DNA from: an uncultured Collinsella sp.
GTDB lineage: Bacteria > Actinomycetota > Coriobacteriia > Coriobacteriales > Coriobacteriaceae
NCBI GenBank assembly: GCA_902479135.1
Contig: CABSNU010000001.1
Span: 62,001-126,000 of the forward strand
Length of the DNA: 64,000 nucleotides
Direction of reading: 5' to 3'
In this document: positions 1 through 8,181 of the stretch, piece by piece
Layout: every line of letters starts with the position of its first letter
Numbering within the stretch: the first letter of the stretch is position 1
Translations under genes and position numbers: made by a program
Notes under the pieces: model-generated
Database searches by the model: none
Told to the model about the DNA's origin: nothing
Seen by the model: only the letters and a program-made list of their open reading frames with translations

Positions 1-767
1 GTCGCGCCGCCATTATGGAAATGCTCGAACATAACGCCTCAGTGCAAGTGGCAGAAATCGCCCAGACTTTTGGCGTGTCCTCCGTTACCGCCCGCGCCGA
101 CCTAGACGCGCTCGCCGAGTCCGGCAAGCTGCGCCGCACGCATGGTGGCGCTGTGTCGCTCCAGAAGCGACTGACCGTATCCACCCAGGATCGCCGTATC
201 AACGTCAATGTCGCCGCCAAGCAGGCCATCGCGCAAAGCGCCATCGAACTCGTCAGCGACGGTGACACCTTGCTTGTCGACTCGGGCACCACGGCGCTCG
301 AGTTCGTCCGGCTCCTCGATCAACGCGACGGTATCACCGTCATCACAGCAGACATTACCATTGCCGATTACATCGACGAGAGCATGCCCTCGGTCGATGT
401 CGTCATGCTGGGCGGGGCACTGCGCAAAGGTCATCGCTATCTGTACGGACCGCTCACCATGCAGGCGCTCCAAATGGTCCATGCCGACCTTGCCGTCATG
501 TGCCCCGGCGCTTTTGTTCCCGGCTGCGGCTTTACGACCGACTTTCCGCAGATGGCCGAGACCAAAACAGCCATGATCTCCGCCGCCCGTCAAGACGTTG
601 CCCTCATGGACGCCAGCAAGGTCAACGGACGCGGCATGTACCGCTTTGCCGAGCTAATCGACGTCAACGCCATCGTGATGGACCGTGACCCCGATCACGC
701 CGTCGCCACCTCAATCGCCGAGATCGTCGACAACGCCCGCCCAAATCTCCTCATCGCCAGCGCGTAA
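1..767 (+). CDS. DeoR-family transcriptional regulator (5' end cut by window)
   Basis: Sugar-phosphate-sensing repressor of the DeoR family. The reading frame is open to the window edge (in-frame Arg-Ala-Ala-Ile before the first visible Met), which matches the usual 'RRxxIxxxL' N-terminus, so the true start lies just outside. Visible residues about 9-32 form the winged helix-turn-helix (EIAQTFGVSSVTARADLDAL), followed by the family signature RRTHGGAV. The C-terminal sensor domain has the phosphate-loop-like DSGTT stretch and a late DASK motif. The next gene is convergent and shares a terminator, so its target cannot be read from the window. Family assignment is firm; regulon unknown. Confidence 0.85.
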   Translation, partial: RAAIMEMLEHNASVQVAEIAQTFGVSSVTARADLDALAESGKLRRTHGGAVSLQKRLTVSTQDRRINVNVAAKQAIAQSAIELVSDGDTLLVDSGTTALEFVRLLDQRDGITVITADITIADYIDESMPSVDVVMLGGALRKGHRYLYGPLTMQALQMVHADLAVMCPGAFVPGCGFTTDFPQMAETKTAMISAARQDVALMDASKVNGRGMYRFAELIDVNAIVMDRDPDHAVATSIAEIVDNARPNLLIASA

Positions 768-770
768 ACA

Positions 771-811
771 AAAACCACCACAAAGGTGCCTGTCCCCTTT
801 GTGGTGGTTTG
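771..811. terminator. Bidirectional terminator between deoR-like gene and fprA
   Basis: A 15-bp perfect inverted repeat (arms 772-786 and 796-810, loop of 9 nt) with A-rich and T-rich ends sits between two convergent genes. Confidence 0.85.
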
Positions 812-833
812 AGCGTTAAAAGTGAACGTATCG

Positions 834-1994
834 CTACTTGGAGAGCTCGTCAGCGAGGGCCTCAATCTGGGCGCGCGAGGCGTCGTTGAGCGAACCCAGC
901 ACGGTCACCTTGTTCTGCGCCAGGGTAATGTCCTTCATGCCCTCGAGCTCCTTGGTCATAACCTTGGCAGCTGCGGGCGCCCAGGAGCCGCCCTCGACGA
1001 GCGCCACCGTACGGTTCTGGTAGGCATGCTCGGCAAGCGTGTGGATAAAGGTGCTCATGAACGGGAAGATCTCGCCCTGATAGGTAATGGAAGCGAGTAC
1101 CAGACGGTCATAGCGGAACGCATCCTCAACGGCCTCGGCCATGTCGTCGCGAGCCAAGTCAAAGACGGAGACCTTCTGGCCGCGGGCCTCGAGCGCAGAT
1201 GCGAGCTCCTCAACGGCAGCCTTCAGATGGCCGTACACGCTCGCATAGGCAATGGTGATGCCCTCGTCCTCGGGCTGATAGCTCGACCAGGTGTTGTAGG
1301 TGTCGAGGTAGTAGCCCAGGTTCTCGGTCAGCACGGGGCCATGGAGCGGACAAATAATCTGGATGTCCAGGTCGGCGGCCTTCTTGAGCACGGCCTGCAC
1401 GAACTTGCCGAACTTACCGACGATGCCAAAGTAGTAACGGCGTGCCTCGCAGGCCCACCCTTCCGGATCTTCGATGTCATTGGCACCAAACTTGCCAAAG
1501 CCATCGGCACTAAAGAGCACCTTGTCGGTGGCCTCGTAAGAGAACAGCACCTCGGGCCAGTGAACGTTGGGAGCGCCGACAAACGTCAGGCTGTGGCCGC
1601 CCAGGTCGAGCACGTCGCCCTCTTTGACGACCATCTTGCGCTCGGGATAATCGGTGCCAAAGTAGTTGACCATCATGCGGAAGGCGCCCATGCTGGCCAC
1701 AATCTGCGCCTGGGGATAGCGCTCCATAAAGGCGGCGATGCCAGCGGAGTGATCGGGCTCCATATGGTGAACGACCAGGTAATCGGGCGTGCGGCCGTCG
1801 AGCACGGCTTCGATGTTGCCGAGCCACTCGTCGACAAAACCGCCGTCGACTGAATCGGCGACAGCGATCTTTTCGCCCAAGATAACGTAGCTGTTGTATG
1901 CCATACCGTTCTCGGACACATCGTACTGGCCCTCGAACAGGTCAATGTCGTGATCGTCGACGCCAACGTAGCGGATATCCTTGGTGATCTCCAT
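834..1994 (-). CDS. FprA-type flavodiiron protein (O2/NO reductase)
   Basis: Class A flavodiiron protein of 386 residues: an N-terminal metallo-beta-lactamase-like diiron domain fused to a flavodoxin domain. All canonical iron ligands are visible: HxExDH (His77, Glu79, Asp81, His82), His145 in NVHWPE, Asp164 in SADGFG and His218 in CPLHG. The FMN domain starts near residue 245 with the phosphate-loop-like stretch around ASVYG. Such enzymes reduce O2 to water or NO to N2O in the cytoplasm of anaerobes, using reduced rubredoxin or F420/FMN partners. The start was placed at the ATG at 1994, which has a strong AGGAGG site 6 nt away; an upstream in-frame Met lacks one. No partner rubredoxin is adjacent. 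Confidence 0.92.
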   Translation of the reverse strand: MEITKDIRYVGVDDHDIDLFEGQYDVSENGMAYNSYVILGEKIAVADSVDGGFVDEWLGNIEAVLDGRTPDYLVVHHMEPDHSAGIAAFMERYPQAQIVASMGAFRMMVNYFGTDYPERKMVVKEGDVLDLGGHSLTFVGAPNVHWPEVLFSYEATDKVLFSADGFGKFGANDIEDPEGWACEARRYYFGIVGKFGKFVQAVLKKAADLDIQIICPLHGPVLTENLGYYLDTYNTWSSYQPEDEGITIAYASVYGHLKAAVEELASALEARGQKVSVFDLARDDMAEAVEDAFRYDRLVLASITYQGEIFPFMSTFIHTLAEHAYQNRTVALVEGGSWAPAAAKVMTKELEGMKDITLAQNKVTVLGSLNDASRAQIEALADELSK

Positions 1995-2123
1995 CAGGCA
2001 AAGCCTCCTAGATAGACAAAAGAGCCCGTCTATCATAGCACTCGGCTGCATCCCAACAGCTATCTGCCGGCATCCTTACCGATTGCTATTGAAATGCGAT
2101 AAATCGCCGTTTACCAGCACAAA

Positions 2124-3155
2124 CTATGCGCGCAGTATCGCCGTGCTATGTCGAATGATGAGCTGGCCGGGAATACGGATGGCAACGGTTTTGCCCGCCG
2201 TACCCGCCTCGGGAACCGCATGCTCAAACACCTCGCGTCCGCGCTGATGTAGATCGAATCGCACGGTCGTGAGCTCGTTGTGTGCCACAAAATCATCGAG
2301 CGAATCATCGACGCCCACCACGCTCACGTCCTCGGGCACACGCAGGCCGCTATCGCGCAGCGCCGCAATTGCGCCGTTTGCCATCTGGTCGTTTGCCGCG
2401 TAAATCGCCGTCATGGTGTGATCGTGCTCGGCCAGGCGCCTGCCGGCCTCGTAGCCGCTGTTTGCAGACCAGTCGCCCTCGAGCGGCTCTGCCGGCTCGA
2501 TGTGTTTACGCTCGAGTGCATCCTGCCAACCGGCGCGACGAAATTGTTCGTCGACCGAGAACGACGGGCCGCCAATATAGCGAATCTGCTCGTGCCCCAG
2601 CTCAAACAGGTGATCCATAAGCAATAGCGAGCAGCCGTAATGATCGGAATCGACCGTGGTCACCCGCGGGTGCGCATACATGGTAACGATGACCGTGCCA
2701 ATGCCCGGCAGTGGATCAAACGTCTCAAAATCGGGCGCCATGCGGCTCATGCCGATGATGATGCCGTCCACGGGCAGTGCGGCCATACGACGCGTGGCCT
2801 CGGCAAGCGAAAACTCCTCGGTCTTGGACATCTCGACCAGCGTGATGGCACAATTATGCTCGCGAGCAGCGCTGGCGATGCCGTCGATCATTGAGAGGTT
2901 GCCAAACTTGGTGACATCGTTGACGCATAGGCCAACCGAATGGTATCGACCGTCGCGCAGCGAGCGACCGGCATAACTCGGACGAAAGCCGAGCTCTTGC
3001 ATAGCGGACTGCACGCGCTGGCGCGTCTGCTCGTTAACGTTGGGCAAGCCGTTGGCGACGCGCGAAACCGTCTGCTGCGAAACGCCAGCAGCGCGGGCGA
3101 CGTCGGCCATGGAGACCGGACGCGTACCTGTATCGTTGGACGGGCGCCTTGCCAC
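2124..3155 (-). CDS. LacI-family repressor, probable galactose regulator (LacI-1)
   Basis: 343-residue LacI/GalR repressor with GTG start and an AAGGTGA ribosome site. The N-terminal HTH (about residues 16-37, SMADVARAAGVSQQTVSRV) and hinge helix (NGLPNVN) are intact, followed by a periplasmic-binding-protein-like effector domain ending in the usual 'VRFDLHQRG' and 'LIIRHST' strands. It is divergent from galK-galT across a 338-bp region with three copies of a TGTTAACGTACTCAT operator, so it most likely represses galKT and itself. It shares its recognition-helix and hinge type (QTVSRV..NGxPNV) with LacI-3 at 18409, whose region has nearly the same operator. Confidence 0.9.
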   Translation of the reverse strand: MARRPSNDTGTRPVSMADVARAAGVSQQTVSRVANGLPNVNEQTRQRVQSAMQELGFRPSYAGRSLRDGRYHSVGLCVNDVTKFGNLSMIDGIASAAREHNCAITLVEMSKTEEFSLAEATRRMAALPVDGIIIGMSRMAPDFETFDPLPGIGTVIVTMYAHPRVTTVDSDHYGCSLLLMDHLFELGHEQIRYIGGPSFSVDEQFRRAGWQDALERKHIEPAEPLEGDWSANSGYEAGRRLAEHDHTMTAIYAANDQMANGAIAALRDSGLRVPEDVSVVGVDDSLDDFVAHNELTTVRFDLHQRGREVFEHAVPEAGTAGKTVAIRIPGQLIIRHSTAILRA

Positions 3156-3247
3156 AGGATCACCTTCACCCTTGCGAGATCTGAATAGCGTGAATGCCGG
3201 CCCGGGCAGGAGTTTAGCCCGCGCCGAGGCCCGCTATCGTCGGACGC

Positions 3248-3453
3248 ATGTTAACGTACTCTACTTTTTCAATCCGCATCTCTTCTGCTTTATAAGTCCA
3301 TACGGCAATACCGTTCACGGCTGTATTTCTACCGATTACCAGATTCTCAAAAAGTGACAAGCGATGTGTTATGAGTACGTTAACATAGCCCGTAACGTGC
3401 GGTATCGTGAACACTTGGTTCATGCCGCTTTAAGTTGTTAACGTACTCATAAC
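3248..3453. promoter_or_regulatory. Three LacI-type operators between LacI-1 and galK
   Basis: Sites at 3249-3262 (TGTTAACGTACTCT), 3368-3386 (inverted orientation, TTATGAGTACGTTAACA) and 3436-3453 (TGTTAACGTACTCATAAC). The last two are head to head about 68 bp apart and end about 40 bp before the galK start, as expected for repression with looping. The cognate protein is inferred to be LacI-1. Confidence 0.75.
3310..3341 (+). promoter_or_regulatory. Tandem ACCGTTCACCG-type motif pair (gal region)
   Basis: ACCGTTCACGG at 3310-3320 and ACCGATTACCA at 3331-3341, 21 bp apart start to start. The same arrangement recurs before most sugar operons in the window (see findings). Binding protein unknown. 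Confidence 0.55.
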
Positions 3454-3493
3454 GACGCAAAACCCACCCGGGCGCGCCAAGGAAAGGACTCCC

Positions 3494-4699
3494 ATGACCG
3501 TCCCCGACGAAAAGACATTCGCCACGCTCACCAAGCTGTTCGAAGAGGAGTTTGGCCCCATCGGCGACCGCCAGGTGCTCTACGTGCACGCGCCCGGCCG
3601 CTCCGAGATCAGCGGCAACCACACTGACCACGAGGGTGGCCACGTTATCGCCGGCTCGCTCGATGTCGCCGTTGACGGCATCGCCGTGGCAACCGATTCC
3701 AACAAGGTTCGCGTAGCCGACGAGGGCTATCCCACGTTTGAAATCGCGCTCGACACGCTAGACGTTCAGGAGTCCGAGAAGGGCACGTCCGCGAGCCTCG
3801 TCCGCGGCATGGCCCACGAAATCGCTGCTCTGGGCGTTGAGCCCCAGGGCTTCGACTTCGCCTTCACCTGCTCTGTCCCCTCGGGCGGCGGCCTTTCCAG
3901 CTCCGCTGCTGTCGAGGCGGCATACGGTCGCGCCATGGAGACGCTCTGGGGAGCACCCGCCATCGAGCCCGTCGCGCTCGCCCAGATGAGCCAGCGCACC
4001 GAGAACAACTATTACGGCAAGCCCTGCGGTCTGATGGACCAGGCCGCTGTGTGCCTGGGCGGCCTCGCCTACATGGACTTTGAGGACCAGGCTCAGCCTA
4101 AAACCCAGAAGCTCGAGCTCAACTTTGAGGATCACGGTTATGCGCTCGTGCTCGTTAAGGTCGGTGCCGACCACGTGGCCGCCACCGACGACTACGCCGC
4201 CGTTCCGCGCGAGATGCAGGACGTCGCTGCCGAGTTTGGCAAGGCACGCCTGTGCGAGGTAAACGTGGCGGACTTTGACGCCAAGCTCCCCGAGCTGCGC
4301 GCCAAGCTGGGCGACCGCGCCTGCCTGCGCGCCGTTCATTACTGGTACGAGAACGGCCTGGTCGATAAGCGCTGGGCTGCCCTGAACGCCGGCGACATTG
4401 ACCAGTTCCTGGTCCTGACGCGTGAGTCCGGCGCCAGCTCCGCCATGTACCTGCAGAATGTTGTTGCCAAACTGGGTGCCGAGCAGCCTTCCATGTACGC
4501 GCTTGCTCTTGCCGAGCATGTGCTCGACGGCCGTGGCGCCGTTCGTATCCACGGCGGCGGCTTTGGCGGTACCATCCAGGCCTTCGTGCCGCTCGAGCTG
4601 GTCGACACCTTCATTGCCAAGATGAACGGCTGGCTTGGCGAGGGCTCTGCCCGCCACTACGCGATTTCTGACAAGGGGGCTTACGCGGCATGGCTGTAA
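3494..4699 (+). CDS. galK: Galactokinase
   Basis: 401-residue GHMP kinase that phosphorylates galactose to galactose-1-phosphate, first step of the Leloir pathway. The galactokinase signature GRSEISGNHTDHEGG lies at residues 35-49 (the usual Asn replaced by Ser), the ATP-binding glycine/serine loop VPSGGGLSSSAA at 128-139, the catalytic base Asp182 in GLMDQAA, and the GHMP C-terminal motif GGGFGGT near the end. The start is supported by GGAAAGGA upstream. The stop overlaps galT by 10 bp, so translation is probably coupled. The divergent LacI-1 and three operators indicate galactose-responsive control. Confidence 0.95.
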   Translation: MTVPDEKTFATLTKLFEEEFGPIGDRQVLYVHAPGRSEISGNHTDHEGGHVIAGSLDVAVDGIAVATDSNKVRVADEGYPTFEIALDTLDVQESEKGTSASLVRGMAHEIAALGVEPQGFDFAFTCSVPSGGGLSSSAAVEAAYGRAMETLWGAPAIEPVALAQMSQRTENNYYGKPCGLMDQAAVCLGGLAYMDFEDQAQPKTQKLELNFEDHGYALVLVKVGADHVAATDDYAAVPREMQDVAAEFGKARLCEVNVADFDAKLPELRAKLGDRACLRAVHYWYENGLVDKRWAALNAGDIDQFLVLTRESGASSAMYLQNVVAKLGAEQPSMYALALAEHVLDGRGAVRIHGGGFGGTIQAFVPLELVDTFIAKMNGWLGEGSARHYAISDKGAYAAWL

Positions 4700-6318
4700 T
4701 GACTGATGTGCGCGAGGCCGCGCAGGGCCTCATCGAATATGCCATCCACCGATCGATGATCGGCCAGGACGATCGCATCTGGGCATACAACACCATTTTG
4801 GAGTGCATCGGCGCTACGGGGCCGGCGCTCGACATGGCCTGGGCGCTCCAGGTCGAGAAACTCTCGCTCTTGCACCCCGATACCCTGCCCAACTTTGACC
4901 TTGAAGGCACACTTGCCGCGCTTGCCGAGGCGGCTGTTGCCAACGGTGCTGCCGAGGACACGGTATCGGGCCGCGACCGCATCGCCATGCGCATCATGGG
5001 CGTGCTGATGCCGAGGCCTTCGGTTGTAAACGAGGAATTCAACGGCCGCATGGGCGTCAACGAGCCCCGCGCCGCGACTGATTGGTTCTACGGCCTGTGC
5101 TGCGACGCCGGCTACGTGCGCCGTGCCGCCATCGCGCGCAACATCAAATGGAGCACCCCCACCAACTGGGGCGACCTCGAGATTACCATCAACCTGTCAA
5201 AGCCCGAAAAGGACCCGCGCGATATTGCCGCGGCCGGCGCCGCCAAAAACACGGGCGAGAAGTATCCCGCCTGCCAGCTCTGCATCGAAAACGAGGGCTA
5301 TCCCGGACGCTCCGCTGCAGCCGACGGCGGCGCCCATCCCGCCCGCCAGAATCTGCGCGTTATCCCCATTAAGCTCGACGGCGAGCGCTGGGGCTTCCAA
5401 TACAGCCCGTACGCGTACTTTAACGAGCACTGCATTGCCATGAGCTCCGAGCATCGTCCGATGCACGTCGACCGCAAGGGGCTGACCTGCCTGCTCGACT
5501 TTGTCGACCTGTTCCCGCACTACTTCATCGGCTCCAACGCCGACCTGCCCATCGTGGGCGGCTCGATTCTTTCGCACGACCACTTCCAGGGCGGCGCGCA
5601 CGAGTTCCCCATGATGCATGCCGCCGAGGTCTCGCAGTTTAGCGTGCCCGGTTTTGACCAGGTCAGCGGTACCGTGCTGCAGTGGCCGCTCTCGGTGCTG
5701 CGCCTGCGCTCGCATGACCGCGCTCAGCTGCTCGACGCTGCCGAGAAGATTATCCTCGCCTGGCGCGAGTGGACCGATGAGTCTGTGGGCGTCATCGCGT
5801 ACACAGCCGATGGCGTGGCGCACAACACCGTGACGCCCGTCATCCGCCGCGTCGACTCTCGCGGAAATGCCGGCGGCGAAATCTACGAGGCCTACCTGGC
5901 GCTTCGCTGCAACATCACGACCGACGAGCATCCGCTGGGCGTGTTCCACCCGCATGCCGAGTACCACCACATTAAGAAGGAGAACATCGGCCTGATCGAG
6001 GTCATGGGCCTGGCCATTCTTCCGCCGCGCCTGGTTCCCGAGCTCGGCGCTGTCCGCGAGCACCTGCTGGCGGCCAAGGTCGATGCCAGCTACGACCTTG
6101 CTAGCGCGCTCGAGGGCGATGATCTATGCCGCAACCACGCCGCATGGGCCGAAGACGTTTTTGCCCGCCGCGCCGACGAGCTTACGGCAGACAACGCCAT
6201 CGATATCCTGCACGAGGAGGTCGGCGTGGTGTTTGGCCACGTGCTCGACAACGCCGGCGTCTTTAAGTGGGACGAAGCCGGCCGCGCCGCCCAGCAGCGC
6301 TTTATCGACTCGCTGTAG
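4690..6318 (+). CDS. galT: UDP-glucose-hexose-1-phosphate uridylyltransferase, class II
   Basis: 542 residues, the size of the Firmicute/Actinobacterial class II GalT (about 490-540) rather than the 350-residue E. coli type. It swaps UMP between UDP-glucose and galactose-1-phosphate. The class II signature around SILSHDHFQGG (catalytic His region) is visible in the middle, together with QLCIENEGYPGR and FHPHAEYHHIKKENIGLIE near the C-terminus. It overlaps galK by 10 bp and is followed by a strong terminator, so galKT is a two-gene operon; galE is not next to it and must be elsewhere. Confidence 0.95.
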   Translation: MAVMTDVREAAQGLIEYAIHRSMIGQDDRIWAYNTILECIGATGPALDMAWALQVEKLSLLHPDTLPNFDLEGTLAALAEAAVANGAAEDTVSGRDRIAMRIMGVLMPRPSVVNEEFNGRMGVNEPRAATDWFYGLCCDAGYVRRAAIARNIKWSTPTNWGDLEITINLSKPEKDPRDIAAAGAAKNTGEKYPACQLCIENEGYPGRSAAADGGAHPARQNLRVIPIKLDGERWGFQYSPYAYFNEHCIAMSSEHRPMHVDRKGLTCLLDFVDLFPHYFIGSNADLPIVGGSILSHDHFQGGAHEFPMMHAAEVSQFSVPGFDQVSGTVLQWPLSVLRLRSHDRAQLLDAAEKIILAWREWTDESVGVIAYTADGVAHNTVTPVIRRVDSRGNAGGEIYEAYLALRCNITTDEHPLGVFHPHAEYHHIKKENIGLIEVMGLAILPPRLVPELGAVREHLLAAKVDASYDLASALEGDDLCRNHAAWAEDVFARRADELTADNAIDILHEEVGVVFGHVLDNAGVFKWDEAGRAAQQRFIDSL

Positions 6319-6366
6319 CACGCGAGCTCGAACGCACGCACTTAACAAATAGCGCCTACACGACCG

Positions 6367-6405
6367 CGGCGCCCGCCGGCAACATCGCCGGCGGGCGCCG
6401 TTTTC
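6367..6405 (+). terminator. Rho-independent terminator of galKT
   Basis: Perfect 14-bp GC-rich stem (6367-6380 with 6387-6400), 6-nt loop, followed by TTTT. Confidence 0.9.
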
Positions 6406-6436
6406 TGATGCAAGGGTAACTAATTTGCACCAAAAC

Positions 6437-6484
6437 AAGGAGTGTCCCAAACTGCCGGCAGAAAAAGAACGTCCCCAGATGCCG
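6437..6484 (+). repeat. 48-bp direct repeat, left copy, flanking the ATPase gene
   Basis: Begins AAGGAGTGTCCCAAACTGCC; 42 of 48 positions match the copy at 7948-7995 in the same orientation, so the AAA ATPase gene lies between two direct repeats 1.5 kb apart. Confidence 0.8.
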
Positions 6485-6495
6485 ACCTAAACCCA

Positions 6496-6584
6496 CACAT
6501 TATTCGATGGAAAAACGTGGTTGCCTCCCACATTATTCGATGGAAAAACGTGGTTCATTCCCACATTTTTCGATGGAAAAACCA
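6496..6584 (+). repeat. Three 33-bp-period direct repeats upstream of the ATPase gene
   Basis: Units begin CACATTATTCGATGGAAAAA at 6496 and 6529 (27 identical bases each) and a third, partly diverged unit starts at 6562. Each unit with its preceding C has an imperfect dyad (CCACATT ... AACGTGG). The array ends about 40 bp before the ATPase start codon, so it is probably an iterated operator. Too few units, and 6-nt gaps rather than spacers, for a CRISPR. Confidence 0.8.
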
Positions 6585-6622
6585 ACACGGTCTTATACTA
6601 ACCATGATCGTTAGGAGGCAGT

Positions 6623-7924
6623 ATGCAGCGACAGCTAATGGACGAACTCATCGCTTGGAAATCTAGGGCAAACCGCAAGCCCCTCCTGCTTAAGGGGGCC
6701 CGCCAGACGGGAAAAACCTGGCTTCTCAACGAATTCGCAGGCCAGCAGTATCAAAACGTCATCCGTTTTGACTTTATGCTCGAACCGGGCGCACGTTCGC
6801 TGTTCGACGGAAGCCTTGACCCCAAACGCATCATCTCCCAGATAGAGCTCCTGCGCGGCCAGACCATAACGCCGACAGACACGCTCATCATCTTCGACGA
6901 AATCCAAGAGGCACCGCGTGGCATCACCTCGCTCAAATACTTCAACGAGCTGGCGCCGGAATACCATATCATGGCAGCCGGCTCCTATATGGGGCTCGCG
7001 CTCCGACGCGAAAACGAGTCGTTCCCCGTCGGCAAGATCGACCAGCTTACCATGCGCCCCATGGGGTTTGTCGAGTTCGTTCGTGCCGTCGATGGCGATC
7101 CGCTCGCAGATGCCATCCTTGCCGCAGACATGGACCTGCTGGCGAATGTTTCCGAAAAGCTCGAGCGCCTGCTCAAGGAATACCTCGTTGTCGGTGGCAT
7201 GCCAGAAGTTGTCTCCGCTTTCGCCGCCTCCCACGATTTCATCGAGGCCCGCAGGCTTCAGCAGCAAATCATCGAAGCTTATGAATCCGATTTTGGCAAG
7301 CATGCGCCAGCCCGCATCGTCGAGCGCATGAGGCTGGTTTGGAAATCCCTTCCCGGCCAGCTCGCAAAGGAAAACAAGAAGTTCGTCTACGGCGCGCTTC
7401 GTCCCGGGGCGCGCGCACGCGATTTTGAGGAAAGCCTCCAGTGGCTCATGGACTATGGAATCGTTCATAAGGTACCACGTGTTTCCGCCCTAAGAGCACC
7501 GCTCACAAGCTACGAGGATCTCTCGGGCTTCAAGCTGTTCTGCATCGACACCGGCATCCTCGGAGCACTCTCCGGCCTCACGCCAGCCATTGTTCTGAAC
7601 GGGCCCGCTGTTTTTACGGAGTTCAAAGGCTCGCTGACCGAGCAATACGTCGCACAGGAGCTTTTGCTCCAAGGCAATACTCCCGCGTATTGGTCATCCT
7701 CCTCCGGCAATGCAGAGACTGACTTTGCCATCGACCATGCGGGGACCGTGCTTCCGCTCGAGGTCAAGGCGGCAGAGAACCTCAAAGCAAAGAGCCTGAG
7801 GATTGCCTGCGAGAAGTTCAAGCTCGAGCGCTGCGTGAGAACATCGTTAGCGGCATATAGAGACGAAGGCACGCTCGTCAATATTCCGCTCTGGGAGATT
7901 GGGCAAATCGACAAGCTGGCATAG
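6623..7924 (+). CDS. AAA+ ATPase with DUF4143 C-terminal domain
   Basis: 433-residue member of the large, poorly understood DUF4143 ATPase family. Walker A GARQTGKT at residues 25-32 and Walker B TLIIFDEIQ at 87-95 are intact; sensor-like AAGSYMG follows. The C-terminal half carries the DUF4143 domain with a PD-(D/E)XK-like core (ETDFAIDHAG then LEVKAA), as is usual in this family. The start has GTTAGGAGG just upstream. The gene stands alone between direct repeats (6437, 7948) and behind a three-unit repeat array, which suggests a small mobile or self-regulated cargo gene. Roles proposed for the family (defence, toxin-like) are not established. Confidence 0.85.
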   Translation: MQRQLMDELIAWKSRANRKPLLLKGARQTGKTWLLNEFAGQQYQNVIRFDFMLEPGARSLFDGSLDPKRIISQIELLRGQTITPTDTLIIFDEIQEAPRGITSLKYFNELAPEYHIMAAGSYMGLALRRENESFPVGKIDQLTMRPMGFVEFVRAVDGDPLADAILAADMDLLANVSEKLERLLKEYLVVGGMPEVVSAFAASHDFIEARRLQQQIIEAYESDFGKHAPARIVERMRLVWKSLPGQLAKENKKFVYGALRPGARARDFEESLQWLMDYGIVHKVPRVSALRAPLTSYEDLSGFKLFCIDTGILGALSGLTPAIVLNGPAVFTEFKGSLTEQYVAQELLLQGNTPAYWSSSSGNAETDFAIDHAGTVLPLEVKAAENLKAKSLRIACEKFKLERCVRTSLAAYRDEGTLVNIPLWEIGQIDKLA

Positions 7925-7947
7925 GCGCTGTGGAGGGGGTGCCCCGT

Positions 7948-7995
7948 AAGGAGTGTCCCAAACTGCCGGCAAAAAAGGAACGTCTCTATCTGCCG
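7948..7995 (+). repeat. 48-bp direct repeat, right copy
   Basis: Partner of 6437-6484; six mismatches, four of them in the last 11 bases. Lies 23 bp after the ATPase stop codon. Confidence 0.8.
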
Positions 7996-8040
7996 CATTC
8001 CCGAAGCAAGGCAACGCCGATGTTTTGGCAACGGCAGCGA

Positions 8041-8177
8041 GCGGGCCGCATTTGAGACAAGGTGACGTGAAACGAAAGGGCGCTGACCTTCTGGTCGCGC
8101 CCTTGAAGTTGAACGTCAGATTGTCCAAATGCGGCCCGCGCAGCGTCGAGCCGTTGCGCGGTTTGGTAAAACCGCGT
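8041..8177. ncRNA. Covarying five-helix structured element, copy 1 (3' of lacC)
   Basis: Helices on the plus strand: P1 8041-8054/8126-8139 (14 bp perfect); P2 8056-8060/8121-8125; P3 TGACGT 8063-8068/ACGTCA 8113-8118; P4 8076-8083/8097-8104 plus GACC/GGTC with TTCT loop and one bulged T at 8084; P5 8057+100-type hairpin at 8157-8164/8169-8176. The second copy (10285-10421) is also 137 nt and preserves each helix with different bases. On the minus strand it begins 4 nt after the lacC stop. Strand and function are not determined; minus-strand 3'UTR is the simplest reading. Confidence 0.65.
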
Positions 8178-8181
8178 AACC

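Noticed and set aside
3310..3341. ACCGTTCACCG-type sites as classical CcpA cre boxes
   Set aside because: They do not fit the cre consensus (palindromic TGWAANCGNTNWCA) and are organised as 21-bp-spaced direct repeats.
6496..6584. Short regularly spaced repeat array as a possible CRISPR
   Set aside because: Only three units, 33-bp period with 27-bp repeats and 6-nt gaps, third unit degenerate, no cas genes; better read as an iterated operator.
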